From: Microcebus murinus
Taxonomy: Eukaryota > Chordata > Mammalia > Primates > Cheirogaleidae
DNA: 64,000 nucleotides
Reading direction: 5' to 3'
Assembly: GCF_040939455.1 (NCBI RefSeq)
Contig: NC_134106.1
Span: 40,694,001 to 40,758,000 of the forward strand
Position 1 is the stretch's first letter. Each line of letters begins with the position of its first letter. This document shows positions 45,985-57,719 of this stretch, piece after piece. Under the pieces are notes generated by a model. The model had not been told where the DNA came from. It did not search any database and saw only the letters and a program-made list of their open reading frames with translations. Both the position numbers and the translations under genes were made by a program.

Positions 45985-46600
45985 ATGCCCCTCACATCTA
46001 TCAACTTACTTGGATCTATGACCATTCTCTCTGACTTATCTCCAATTATAACAGCTTTCATGTCCTTCATTAACAGTCAGTTCCTTTACTTTTATCTGGG
46101 ATTCCAACCCTCTGTGCCTTCACAAGAACTCTTTTATTCAATGATTACCTCCAGTTTGTTTGATTTCTCTCTAATGGTTCATTCCCTTCAATACACAAAA
46201 GTACTCTTGCAATTCTCATGTTATGAGAAAATCCCTTAATCTTCAGTTTACCTCACTCTATGTCCTTGTTCTCCTACAGAACAAAATTTCTTGAAGGAGA
46301 TTTTTGTCTTCCCTTTTCCTATTAACCTATCCAATAGGGTTTATAACCCAACCATTTCAATGACACTGCTCTTAGCAAGGCCATCGGCAATCGGCATCTT
46401 GTCAAATCTATGTCTGTATCCAAGTTTTCTGCACCAATCAAAAAGTTTAATGCTCTTCTTTCTTGAAACATTTGAGACACTTTTTTTTATCTACCATGAC
46501 TCCATAAGCACATGGTTTTCCTCATTAGAATAGTGTCTTCTGCTAGTTTTTCCTCCGTAGATAATTTTCAAATATTAGAAAAACCCAGGGCATGGTCCTA
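45985..46600 (+). repeat. L2 LINE ORF2 (RT-domain) remnant
   Basis: 'ctctctgacttatctccaattataacagctttc', 'aatgacactgctcttagcaaggccatcgg' and the order 'cttgaaacatttgagacac ... catgactccataagcacatgg...' are consistent with the L2 RT region, where intact copies have an FDTVDH-type motif. Frames of 80-85 codons (45982-46239, 46291-46533) are scraps of it. Confidence 0.45.
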
Positions 46601-46604
46601 GTCC

Positions 46605-48655
46605 CATTACTCTGCCCTCAGTCATATTGTTTCTCTGTGGTTAGGTTTTGTGAGGCCTTTTTGAGGACAAATATAGAAGTGGAATGAATATGAGCAACTT
46701 TTCATGTAGATCTAATTATTTCACTCATAACTTTTCATAACGTAGATTTTCCTCGCATAGCATTTCATTCTTTATTCTAGGATACTTGTGCAGCATGAAA
46801 TATATATGATTGCACAGTATAATTATAAAATAAGAGGTTTTGAAAAACTTAGTTCTATATACAGATACTAAGAACATTACACAAGAGCAGAAGTAGACAA
46901 GATATTTTTCTTTTTAACAAGACAAATTCTTATCCTTTCAGAATCAGGGTTCCTCCACATTGGATGAAGAATCTACATCCTGACACACTAAAGATATAGA
47001 AGCATTATTTGGTGAACAAAGGAAAATCTTTAACCTGAAAAATGGACAAAATGCTGGTAAAAATATGCACTCTAAATATTTTTCTTCTGATTTCAAGTAT
47101 AAATCATTAAACTACTTATCACTGAGGGCTAGGGTTGTTTTTTTTTTTTTTTCTCTATTTTATATTGACTTCTGTTCTGCTGTAAGGAAAGTGTGTGTGT
47201 ATATGTGTGTGTGTTAGAGAGAGAGAGAGAGAAAGAGGGAGAGAGAGAGAAATCTGGCATTACTGCCAATCACTTAAAGAATATAGACATTCATTGTTGA
47301 AGCTGAGTTAGAAAAATTCTCTCTTGCTTTTTTTTTTCTTTCACCCTGATGTCCCAGCTCTTTCTGCCCCTGATCCTCTTGCCTTTCTTTGCCAATTTTG
47401 CAAAGCTTATTTCCCCTAAGCAGGCAAAACAGGTTACCCTTCCATCACTACCCCCACTCCTACTCAAGCCAAGCCAATGTAAGAACTGCATGGATTAGCT
47501 GGCAAGTGTGGAAGGAATAATGAAAGCTCAGCAAGTGAAGCAGTCAGTGACCCTTTTGGAGCCCGCAGAGCTGTTCCCACTAAACAAGGATCAGATACAC
47601 TCCACCAATTTCCTGAATGGTATCTTTCTTACTCAGAGGAACAATGAGAGCACTTTATCTTGAGGAGCCTCGGGCAGTACATCTGCTCTCTTTCTTTCTA
47701 GGCCTTCTAAAACTTTTGCAGCAATAAATAGTCATGTTCATACTTTCCAATTTTCCATTCAGTTCTGCTAATAAAACACATCTTTATTAGTTTGGCTTTA
47801 GTGGTTCCTAGTTTTTCTTTGGCTCATTAGAACAAAAGACTTTTAAAGCCATGTCTAATTTTCAGATCTCTGGCATCTTCTTTCTTCATGGTGTCTTGGT
47901 TTGATTGGAAGGTATATACCAATTTTATTTTTAACTCCAAGAGGCTAAAATTTGGCTCTTAAAAAGTAGAATAGATACAAGGCCCACAATTTCTTTAAAA
48001 TATCCATTTAGAACAATAGTCTCTGGCACATGTGGCTCTGTACCTGTTCAGAAAGTGCTGAAAACTTGAGTGGAGATCTTCCCACACTCAGATGCCCCCA
48101 AGAGCAATGACATGGGCCAGAGTGATAAGGGCATATGCACACATGGAACGAGTGCTGATGGCCAGGGTGTGCTGAAGGGCACAGGCCCAACTCCAGGAAC
48201 AGTAGTTACTTAGCACCAGTCAATTGTCATCCATGGGGAATGCAGGCCCAGCCTGTCTTCTGTTCTAAATTTTGAAAAGAAACAGAAATAAATATTTTCT
48301 GTGAAAAATTCTGATAAAAGAGTTGTCTTCCATTCAACTTGCTATAAGCCATTTGAAGAGAAAATTGTCTTAGTTTTTCTTATTAACATGATGAATTCTT
48401 TCTCAACAATTAATCAAAAATAATCTAGTGAGAAGCACAAAATATGTAAGTCCAACAAATAGGGATTATGACATAGAACTACATGTACCATATAATAATT
48501 ATTTTAAGAAAAAAAATGGAGTTCATTTTTGGCCTGGCAATGCTTAATAGAGGAGGCATAAATTCCCTTAAGAAAAAAAAAATCAGCTCTGTGCCTCCTT
48601 GTCCAAACTTTCTGAAAACAAAGGTTTGGGTACTTTTTATGCAAATAGGTTTTGC
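46605..48655. other. Unassigned intergenic DNA with simple repeats
   Basis: A T-run lies at 47136-47151. A (GT)n followed by (GA)n lies at 47191-47252. The stretch 48000-48240 is GC-richer and unassigned. No exon was identified. Confidence 0.4.
47191..47252. repeat. Compound (GT)n-(GA)n microsatellite
   Basis: GTGTGTGTGTATATGTGTGT is followed within 10 bp by runs of GAGAGAGAGAGA with occasional extra A or G. Compound dinucleotide tract, likely variable. Confidence 0.95.
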
Positions 48656-48662
48656 CTTTTAC

Positions 48663-48812
48663 AGTATCTGTTTGAACTCAATTCTGTCATTGTAGCACGA
48701 AATCAGTGATAGACAATGGGTAAATGAATGGGCCTGATTATGTCTCAATGAAACCTTCATTTATAAAAACAGGTGGTGACACATAGTTGGCCCAGAGGCT
48801 GTCCCCTACTTT
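48663..48812 (+). mobile_element. hAT-Charlie nonautonomous element fragment
   Basis: TCATTGTAGCACGAAATCAG, 'tgatagacaatgggtaaatgaatgggc', 'caatgaaaccttcatttataaaaacaggtgg' and GTTGGCCCAGAGGCTGTCCC match the 3' part of a common mammalian hAT-Charlie repeat (TTGTAGCGCGAAAGCAGCCATAGACAAT...). The 5' half (GGTTGGCAAACTTTTTCTG...) is absent. I do not give a subfamily name. Confidence 0.75.
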
Positions 48813-48814
48813 AA

Positions 48815-49770
48815 AGGAAGACTGGAGTGCCCCAATTAGAGTTTCAGCTAAGCAGTTTTTAAAAGGGGTTAGGTCTTGAGGCTGGAGTGTTTGAATTGCT
48901 TAAAGTGAAGGCTAAGTGCAAACTATATCCTACAGAGAGTTCAAGTGAAAATCAGGAAATACCAAATCTGTCTTTGGGCCCACAAAACAGGTATATATCA
49001 TAGAAGAAAAGAGCAAAAACATTAGCAACTAAACAAATGAGAGAAGGAAGTACATAATGATAAATTAAGGAATGGATGGGGCTGGAAGAAGTACCTAAGT
49101 TCATTTTGAGTAATAACATGGATGCAACACAGTCTTCTTTACAGACACAAGATAGAAGCAGACACTATCTCTTTTATTCCCTACTATTACTAGGCTACAA
49201 AAAGGAATACTTTTCATCCTTCCTTCATCAAAAAAAAGCAGGCAAAGAAAGGATGCTAGACCAAATAGAGAGCTTGTGAAGATTCAAAGAAATGGGTGAA
49301 AAACTCACAAGTTTTCCACTTCTCTGCATTAGTCCCACTTAGAGATGTCTGTGATATGTCATTATTGTATAACACTTAGTGTGAATGTTTGATCAAGCTT
49401 GCAGGGCTCCAAAAGGTTGATCCCAACTCTAAGCTCAAGTACCAGTTCTCTTTGCTGAAAACACCTTTTCTCAGATGGGGCAAGCTGGCTATACCTCTCT
49501 ATGTACCATGCTGTGTGCTCTCCTGGTCTGAGGGACCAACAGCTATTGAAACCACGAGGGGGTTTCTGTCTAGGTCTAGTTCCTCATCACAAAAAGGTCC
49601 AATTTTTGAGACAACAAGCAGTGACAAGGAATTAAGGAATTTTTAATACCATAGACAATCATAGGGAGAATGGGAAAAGCTGTCCCAAATAGTCTCTCCA
49701 CTAAGGGATACCATAAGCTTTTAAAGGAGGAGCCACATGCCTTGGGGCATGTGTGGTGTATCTCACAAGG
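48815..49770. other. Unassigned DNA flanking the TA-MITE
   Basis: 49390-49770 reads like a repeat (possibly LTR-derived), and it is the host of the MITE at 49776, but no family is recognised. The 108-codon minus frame (49576-49902) runs into the MITE and is a chance frame. Confidence 0.35.
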
Positions 49771-49775
49771 AGCTA

Positions 49776-50171
49776 CCGTGTTTCTGCAAAAATAAGACCT
49801 ACCCATAAAATAAGCCCTAGCAGGATTTCTAAGCATTTGCGCCCTACCCTGAAAATAAGATCTAGTGATGGGCGTAGCTACGCAGCATATCTGTATCTGC
49901 ACAACCCATGCATTTCATCGCCCAGCGGTAAAGAAGATAAGCAGCCCTTCTCATCTGCCCCATCGTGACAGCTACTATCCCAGAGGTGACCTGAAAGGTG
50001 CGGGCAGCCCCACCAACAAGGTCAGCTCCCCTGTCAGGTCCTGGCCATCCTGTGCGTGCTGCAAACTGAGGCTTTGAGGGGAAAAGAACACATCCCCTGA
50101 AAATAAGCCATAGGGTGTCTTCTTGAGGAAAAATAAATATAAGATCCTGTCTTATTGTCAGGGAAACACAG
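49776..50171. mobile_element. TA-flanked MITE, Tc1/mariner-like
   Basis: Terminal inverted repeats: CCGTGTTTCTGCAAAAATAA (left) and GTCTTATTGTCAGGGAAACA (right). Reversed, the right end begins CTGTGTTTCCCTGACAATAA. Flanking TA at 49774-49775 and 50172-50173 fits Tc1/mariner target-site preference. The subterminal regions repeat an AATAAG(A/C) motif on both sides. The centre (49930-50080) is GC-richer and unrelated to the ends. There is no transposase frame, so it is nonautonomous. Its closest likeness from memory is a palindromic 'CGAAAATAAGAC' MITE seen in several animal genomes. I cannot name it. Confidence 0.8.
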
Positions 50172-50179
50172 TACCCACA

Positions 50180-51800
50180 CAGGGGGCAGGTTGTGGGGGG
50201 TGGTGAGTCTTGGGATCAGGAAGTCTGCCCTGAAGCCTTCAGAATCTCAGCTCCTTTGTCTTGCAGAAAACCCATCATTTCTAGGAAACAACTCAAAATG
50301 TCAAGTAGTTAGTTAAGGGAGAGGATTATATAGGGGTCATTGAAATTTGTTCATTGGGGGGCTGGTTACACAACCAGCTAGAGGAGAATTCATTTTATTG
50401 CTAGCTTTATATCACTAGTGTTTCTGAGAGGATTTTCCTATTATTTCACCCAAGAAACTTTTAGGCATTTAAGCAAAATGCTTTTAGCTAAATGCAAATG
50501 ATATAGGAAATGGCTTTTTTTCATGTAATACTCAAAGGACTGCACCTTCTGGTTTCAAGGAGCATTTATTTCCATTTTACTTCTATATCTTCAGTAGGTA
50601 TTCCATTTAAAATGTGAGTCTTGATTCACAGCACTGAACGTGAGCTTCGGTGGATGAAATAGAGTAAATAGTTAAGTCCAGGCAAGAGCTCTTGGAAGAA
50701 AACTTGAAGGTCAGACAAGGTTGGGTATCCTGGACTCCTAAGTGAATGGCAAGGAGTAAGGGGACTTAAAAACAAGCTTGGACACAGGACTACATGGTAT
50801 TGTTTGAACAAAGCAATTGAAGAGGGCATGTTTGATATCTATTTAAAAAGCAAGTACACATGTTGCTGTTGTCAATTAATACCTAGATGGTCTGGCCCAG
50901 GTGAATTATAATTGAATATATATTAAAATGCATTAATGACTTTTACTTGGTAGTTAACACATCTGCACAAATGGTGTTTATCAACCTTTGCCTTTCTTAG
51001 TGATCATCTCCTGGCATTTAAAATCTTTATAAAAGGCATTCTCTACTCTGATCCCAGTTTAATGGGAGAAAAAAGATGATAAGAAGAATAACTTGAAATA
51101 GAAATGTAACTTAATATTTCAAAGCCTGTAGGTCTCTGATTAGACCATTACTCTTTATACATAATCTCTTACTAAACTAAATTGATTCTTTTTCAATATA
51201 AAAATAGCACAAAGCCTTTGAATTTTGAACTAGCGAAGTTCAGTGAGTTCTTTGAATTGCAAGCCAGAAAATAACAAATCTTATTTAATTAACAAAAGAA
51301 TGAGATAGGGATGAAAAACATGATGTTAAGACACAGTAAGAATTGATTGAAGCTGCGTTTTTAGCTGTAAATTTGGTGAATAGACTGCTTGTGAGACAGG
51401 CAACATTAATTACTCTGTTTCATAGCAGATTCTGTGTTAAAAAAATTAAACTGCAGAGAAGTAGGGAAGCATCTGTGGGTGCATTCCTTTGCACCAATAA
51501 AATAATTTTATTGAACTCCATTCATGTGCATACTTAGAATTTAAATTCAGGAGATCTTATAGGCCTGTATTCATTAAATATTATGTACCATTTTATATGA
51601 GAATACTCATAAAAGGGGAATATGGAACACAATTAAAAGGAATAAATTCAGCATGGCTTTGGCACTCTATAAAATCTCCTTGTCACTGTATGTCTTTAAC
51701 TGACTCCTTACACCAGGCGTAACCAATATCAATGACTGGAGAATTCAAAAGCAATTTGTTTTTATGGTCAAAATTCACTGTATCTTAAAATCATGTTAAT
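50180..51800. other. Unassigned intergenic DNA
   Basis: 50190-50400 continues the flank of the MITE and may be the other side of the same host repeat. No exon or named repeat follows. Confidence 0.4.
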
Positions 51801-51809
51801 AGTCTAGTG

Positions 51810-52002
51810 CAGGGGTCCTCAAACTTTTTAAACAGGTGGCCAGTTCACTGTCCCTCAGAACACTGGAGAGTGCACACTGTGGGCCCAGGACTAGTCGGCT
51901 GCTAAGCAGGACAGGCAGTGGTGGCAAAAACACCTGGAGGGCCGGATAATTGTGCTAGGCAGCCCGCGTGTGGCCCACGGGGCCGTAGTTTGAGGATACC
52001 TG
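51810..52002. mobile_element. MER30-like nonautonomous hAT element with intact target duplication
   Basis: Ends: CAGGGGTCCTCAAAC on the left and GTTTGAGGATACCTG on the right, a 15-bp terminal inverted repeat with two mismatches. Perfect 8-bp target duplication GTCTAGTG at 51802-51809 and 52003-52010, the hAT hallmark. The left 60 bp matches the remembered MER30 terminus (CAGTTCACTGTCCCTCAGA), and the right has GGCCCACGGGGCCGTAGTTTG. The centre between about 51880 and 51950 (AGTCGGCTGCTAAGCAGGAC) does not match the MER30 core as I know it. 193 bp, no frame of its own. Confidence 0.9.
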
Positions 52003-52014
52003 GTCTAGTGCCTG

Positions 52015-52435
52015 TACAACCATAAGACCAAAATGACAAAGTATTTTTTTTAGCCCCTTGTCATTCTCTGGTCCTGGTCACATTGGAAAATTAATATTGG
52101 TTACTAAATCCCTATCTTACTTCTACCACGTTAGTATCCTCACGTGGTTAACATTCCCCTTACCTTATGTCCTCCTCAACTCAAGCCACACTTTTTCCTG
52201 CTCCACTTGTGTATTTCTGTATGTCTGAACCACAGCCCCTTCATCAGGCCGCCTGCAGTCAGACACACTTATCACCAACTACCTGTTACCAATTCTTCTA
52301 GATTCTGTGTTTGATCAAATCTTTACATTCTGACCAGATCCCTTCCCTTCCCATCTTAATGCCCAATTTAAAAATCATTCTTAACACTGTCAAATACTCA
52401 AAAAGCATAGGGTGTCTCATTTCTAGCCACTAAAC
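52015..52435. other. Unassigned DNA, possibly diverged L2
   Basis: Pyrimidine-rich plus-strand sequence with 'ctcaactcaagccacactttttcctgctccacttg' resembles the start of an L2 tract that is clearer further right. Not assigned. Confidence 0.3.
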
Positions 52436-52439
52436 CATT

Positions 52440-53110
52440 TTTAGACAACACTCTTGCTCAGTGTACACATAAACACACTGTATTAATTACTCCCTGACAC
52501 ATTTGATTGTAGTTTCTCTGTTGCCATTGCTGCCTCTTGTTTCTCCTTGTTCACAATAAACATAGGTATCCCCTCAAGGCTGTTTCTTCAATCCTCTGCT
52601 ATTTTTTTCTATGCAGCCCCCTTCAAAGAACTTAGCTACTCACATAGTTACAATGTTCATCACCAGCCAACTGACACCTAGGTCAACTTCTGTCAGGAAC
52701 TCTCGTCCTTGACTTTCAACATCTTGTCTACCAGATCCCTAGGTTTAATAACTCCAAAACTAAACACGTCACCTTTTCCTCATAAACCAATGCTTCCTCT
52801 AGACAATCTTATTTTTATTAATTTTACAATTGTTTTCCCAGACTCAAATTTTGGCATTCTTTAAAACTTGCCAGCCACTTCAAATTACCAGAAATACCTA
52901 TTTATTTTCTTTCATATCTCTTGTAACATTTCCTTCTTTTTATTCCATTGCAAAAGCTCTAATACAGGTCTTTATTAATGGATAACTGTATATTTACCTA
53001 AACTTCTATTTTCCCAACTCCAGTCATTGTATATACCACCATGAAGTTAATCTTGCTAAAATTCTCTAGGTAAAGCCTTAATAGCTGCCCATTAATTATA
53101 ATAGTATTTG
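52440..53110 (+). repeat. L2 LINE ORF2 remnant
   Basis: 'aaggctgtttcttcaatcctctgctattt' (GGCTCAGTCCTGGGCCCTCT), 'agtttaataactccaaaactaaacacgtcacc' (AACATGTCTAAAACTGAACTC), 'cagactcaaattttggcattctttaaaacttg' and 'gaagttaatcttgctaaaattctctagg...ttaatagctgcccattaa' follow L2 order to the end of ORF2. No intact frame remains. Confidence 0.55.
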
Positions 53111-53114
53111 CCAA

Positions 53115-55125
53115 ATAATGGGACACATAACATTGGTTCAAATGGAAAAAATAGTTTTGGTAGTTATGTGTCTATAATAATGGCCATAAAAAGTTTAATT
53201 ATCACCTCAAACAATGATTATGGGTAATATTGCTTAGAATGAACATAAAATTTTTAAAATGAGACAATTAAAAAAACTAAGTAAAATAAAGCAATAGGAG
53301 TGGGAAAGCATGGCAAAAAAATGGGGATAATACTGATCTATTGAATAAAATTTACATTACTTAATCTCCTTTTCTGCTTTCCTTTAACTTTTAATCTTGT
53401 TTTCACTACTTGACCACACACATCTTCTCTTCCCAACAGGCAATCAATTTTGTGTTCCTTGAACATGCCATGTGCTATTCCATCATGCTTCTGAGGTTGC
53501 CAAAGAGCAGGATAGTGAGCAGACGGAGAAGTTCAAGGAGAAGTTTTATTAATATAAGGTGAAAAGTCATCAGAAACAGAAGCCAAGATCAAGGATGAAG
53601 GAGGTTAAATAGGGCATCAAGCTGGTCAGGCAAGCTAATCATGCACACAAGAATCCAGGAGTGAGGTTAGTAAAGTAAGGAGGTTAAAGATTGAATTGTG
53701 AAGTGTGGTACCAAGTGTAATGGAGGCTCAGAATAATTATTCAAAATCCAAATCTATGAATACTTGGAATTCAACATAAAGTCGCCTTTTCAAGATTCCA
53801 AATTTGATTAGATTTTTTTCAGTTTTGTAACTTAGCCTTATTGCCCTCTTAGCCTGTACTTCCCCACCTCATAATATTTAACTTTCTAAATCCTACCATG
53901 CTTTGACACCCAATTAAACTCCTACTTTTCCTAAGGACTCTTGTTTGACAGCCCAACTGGAGCTGATACCTTCCTTCTTTGAAATGTCATACCACTTATT
54001 ATCACTTCTAATCATGTATCCTACTCATATCATGTTCTTTCTGCTTTATATCACAGTGGTTAACACACATGCATTATCTCAGATTTTTTGCTCTTTACAA
54101 AGGGTAATAGTGACTTGTATGCATAAGTCCAATAGCACATTTTTTTTAATGGCAAATCTTTGGAATGCAGGCTCCGTTTGCTCTAGGTTTATAAGGGAAT
54201 AGTTTTTCTTATGTTGTGTTTAATATTTATTCATTTTAATATTTAAACAGAAGCCAAGAACATGCCCAGCAATGTTTTGGAGGTCAGAACGATGATGGCT
54301 AACTGCAAAATAACTGACTTGGGGGGCACATGTTTGTGCTATTCCCATTCAATGAATGCTACTTACAGGGCAAAGGGAACGATGACAACAAATAGCCTTT
54401 CTTCTTCTAAGAAAGGGATATATATATATATATATAAAATTTATAGATAAATGATTTTGAGACCATTGCTTTATACCCAAGGAGGATTACCACGTAGCTA
54501 TTTTGAACCAAGTAGTTTAATAATGTTTTCTCACCTAAAATATAACATCTATATTATTTTATATTTCCAGAGCCACAAGGAGATAGGAAGGTAGAAGATT
54601 ATATCTTTTTTTTTCTCTAAAAGTGGGTATATAGCAATAGAGTTTACTAGAAATATACCTGCATTGATATGGTGTTGCATTATTTTATTTTCTTCATGTT
54701 AAGGAGTTTGATCCAGATATCTAATATTCCTCCTTCAGAAATCTAAAAAAACTCACTGAGTTTCAAAATGTTGGGAAACGAGTTTCCTGTTTGACCTGTC
54801 ATGAATCATTATTCCAATCCAGATGATTATACTCAAAAGCAAAAATCTAATTCTTCAAGTGTTTTTCATGAAATCTCTTTCAATAAAGAGAACAAAGATT
54901 CTCTTTGAAATAAAATTGCTTCTACAAACTTCAACATTCATGATGTTTGGGATGATTTAAAAGGAAAATATCCAACATAATTGCTGCTGCCACACCTGCC
55001 ACACCTGCCAGACCTAGAATTGCTGCTGCCACTACACTGGAAGTTTCTTATGCTTCATTATTGACTCAATCTTTGGTTCAATATGTCAGTTAAAAAATAA
55101 GTGCATATTAATCCTTCTCCTATAG
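53115..55125. other. Unassigned intergenic DNA with small tandem motifs
   Basis: 53490-53720 looks LTR-like in reverse (a GAGAAGTTTTATTAATATAA string), but the call is too weak to make. (TA)n occurs at 54417-54436. A compound small repeat is at 54979-55032. An 85-codon frame at 53945-54202 has hydrophobic stretches but no recognised domain. Confidence 0.35.
54417..54436. repeat. Short (TA)n microsatellite
   Basis: Ten TA units, bordered by GGG on the left and AAAATTTATAG on the right. Confidence 0.9.
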
Positions 55126-55129
55126 CTAA

Positions 55130-55220
55130 GCAACTATTTTCAGTGCCATGGGAATATTAAATATATAAAGATTAAGGTTTTTTGCTTTCCTGAATGAATG
55201 ACCTTACAATCTAATTGTGG
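55130..55220 (-). repeat. Possible L2 3' end, antisense
   Basis: 'tttcagtgccatgggaatattaaatatataaagatt' then 'ctttcctgaatgaatgaccttacaatctaattg' loosely follows reverse-complemented L2 (GGATACAGCAGTGAA...GGAGCTTACAGTCTA). Confidence 0.35.
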
Positions 55221-55639
55221 AAATAAGATAAACAATATGAAAGTGAAGTTAAATCAGAGTTATAATTAACATTTCAGTGAACTATTACATCTACATACAT
55301 GCAAAAATGAGAAATGAATAATAAAGAGTATAGACAATAAGTATCACATATCAGAGATTCAGAATAAAAACATCAATATGCATTGTATATACAAGTCAAT
55401 TTTATGATCCTTTTAATAAATAATTGATTGTTATCCACTTGTAAAATATGATTCTTAAATATATATTTTAAATGATCTGTAAAAATTACATGAAAGGCTT
55501 CTAGGTCTTTTGATAAATTCACTTTTTCTTGTCAATGTGAACAAAAATAACTTTACCAGTTTCTTAAAAAAATAAAAAAAAATGTACTAACTCACAAACA
55601 AATTCACCCCTTTGGAATTTAACTCAATGGTCCCTTTTT

Positions 55640-56170
55640 CAACCATCTTGTCTATTCCACTCTTTAATAAATATTTAGAATATTTATTACCTCTCATCTA
55701 GGCTCAATTCCTAACTGTTCTTTCTGCTTCCAATATCTCCCTTCTCTAATCTATCTTAGTGCCAAATTCAAATATTTAAGGCACACTTTTGACCATGTCC
55801 TTACACTATTGAAAACAAACTCAGTGATTTATCTCTGTGCTTATAGGGTAAAATACAAATTCCTTACATTGGCAATATAATTAGACTCCATTTTTCTAAA
55901 GTTAATTCTCATTTTCCTGCCCTCTACTCCTTGTATATGCCCCATGTTTTCCCACTTTTTTGCTCGTGCTGTTTCAGCTGCCTGAAAATCTTCTCTGCTC
56001 TTCACTTCCTCCTTATTATTTGAAAATGTCCAAATCCTCATCTTATTCTTTAAGATGAATTTTGAATGCTTTTCTTACATAAATCCTTCACTGACACAAT
56101 CCATCTTAAATCATCCTCTTTCTTCTGAAATCGGGCTCTACACTTTAAAGCTATGTTTCTAAGGAGAAGC
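55640..56170 (+). repeat. L2 LINE
   Basis: 'tacctctcatctaggctcaattcctaactgttctttctgctt', 'ccatgtccttacactattgaaaacaaactcagtg', 'ttacattggcaatataattagactcc', TTTTGCTCGTGCTGTTTCAG then 'ctgcctgaaaatcttctctgctc', 'aagatgaattttgaatgcttttcttac' follow L2 ORF2-to-3' UTR order. The minus frame 55841-56041 is incidental. Confidence 0.65.
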
Positions 56171-56174
56171 AAAA

Positions 56175-57715
56175 ATTCAAGGGAGTCCAAGACCACAGAG
56201 TCTCTTTTCCTTTATTTTAGAACCCAGAACAGAGTTCCCAGATATATAGGTATTATATGGATTTGCATTATGATCTGGTTTTGTGTGTCTCAAACATTTC
56301 TTATGTGAATTTTATGTAACAAAGCATTGAGCATATCATTTTTCTTCTTCATTATTGCAATATAATTGTCTGAACTTTGATAGTTTCCCCATGAAACCTT
56401 AGCAATTTCAACCTTTCCAAGTGGATAGCCTATGGAAATAAATATCAATACCATCCACTCTTTATTAGCAATCTTTGTGGGATAGGCATAAAAATTTGAC
56501 TATTTTATACTATAAAATGTAAACATACATGATGCAAATCTGTATGTATATTTCAAAGCTTGTTTGAAAAACCATTATGATGAATAACATAAATCACTGT
56601 ACATTCACAACATAGTCAAATAAATCATAATTATCTAAAGTAATTAAGGATAGGACAATTGCAATTACATCTTTTGAATGCAATGGATTGCTAGGTGATC
56701 CATCACTTTCTAAAATTTAAAGTGAGGGAATCTCAAAAATCAAGGGCTTAATTTTCTTTATTGTTGCAAAAAAGCACCAAGTATCCCCAACCCCCAAATC
56801 CAGAGCTCTATCCCTCCCTGACAAAACCTCAAAATATGATGATAATCAGAAACTGCCAAAATTTTAGTTCTGCTTGGAACTGAAAATACATGGAATTTTC
56901 TTCTAAAGATATTTTTAAAAATTGGTTTTCTTGATATTCTCTTTGTGCTTTTATGCCCAAAAGTAGATCCTCACAAAACATCTTACTAAAAGAATAAGTT
57001 TTAAGATGCTAAAATTTGGAACATTGTGGTGATCTTTTCATAGTTACTCCATTTATCTTCATGTAGCTATCCATGCTGTGGCCCATCTATAATTCCCCTC
57101 CCCTGATTTCTGTCTGTTTCAGCTATAGTCATTCTTTACAATCCACATAGCTCCGGAAGTGTAGGTCTAACTCTATGAGACATATCACTGTATATGTCTA
57201 TCAAAATACATATCACTGTATAAGTCTATTGAAATACATTTTATTCCCTAATTTCCCACTTAACAGTAGTGCTACTTTAAACAAGGCAATTTCAGTTGCT
57301 TCATTTCTAAAGTAGGGAATATGTCAAGTTGTGAGAAATAAAGATGATAAAGTTTGTTCAGGATTTATTAGAAGGCCTGGTATGTGGGCATGAGCTGTGT
57401 AAAAATAAATCATTCTTTCTGCTTTGGCAGCTAAAGAATGCTTAGCCAGCCAAGTTTCCTCAATTCTTCAAGCCTTCCAAGGTTCATCTGTGGGACTAGT
57501 CTTGAGTTTCTGTGATGGGGAGTCCAATACAAAGGAGGGAAAGAGGACTACAGGAAGCATACTGGTACAAGGGCTGCAAAAATCAAGGCAGGCTTAAAGG
57601 CTTAGGCATAGAAGCAGCCATTGTGTGTAAGGTTATTAAAAGGATAGAAACAGATAGTTTAAGAAATTTGATAGTGGAGTAAGTGTTCTCTTCAAAATGT
57701 TTGAAAAACACAAGG
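56175..57715. other. Unassigned intergenic DNA
   Basis: Contains a 28-bp tandem duplication at 57180-57235 (see the separate entry). No exon or named repeat. Confidence 0.45.
57180..57235. repeat. 28-bp tandem duplication
   Basis: Unit 1 (57180-57207) begins ACATATCACTGTATATGTCT and unit 2 (57208-57235) begins ACATATCACTGTATAAGTCT. They differ at only three positions, so this is a recent local duplication. Confidence 0.9.
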
Positions 57716-57719
57716 GACT

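Noticed and set aside
49753..50077. Two 70-codon frames inside the MITE
   Set aside because: Nonautonomous element; no transposase motif (no DDE/D pattern) can be seen, and the frames overlap in different phases.
53490..53720. Possible reverse-strand LTR (a GTTTTATTAATATAA string reads as a polyadenylation region in reverse)
   Set aside because: No TG...CA edges, no duplication and no recognised family.
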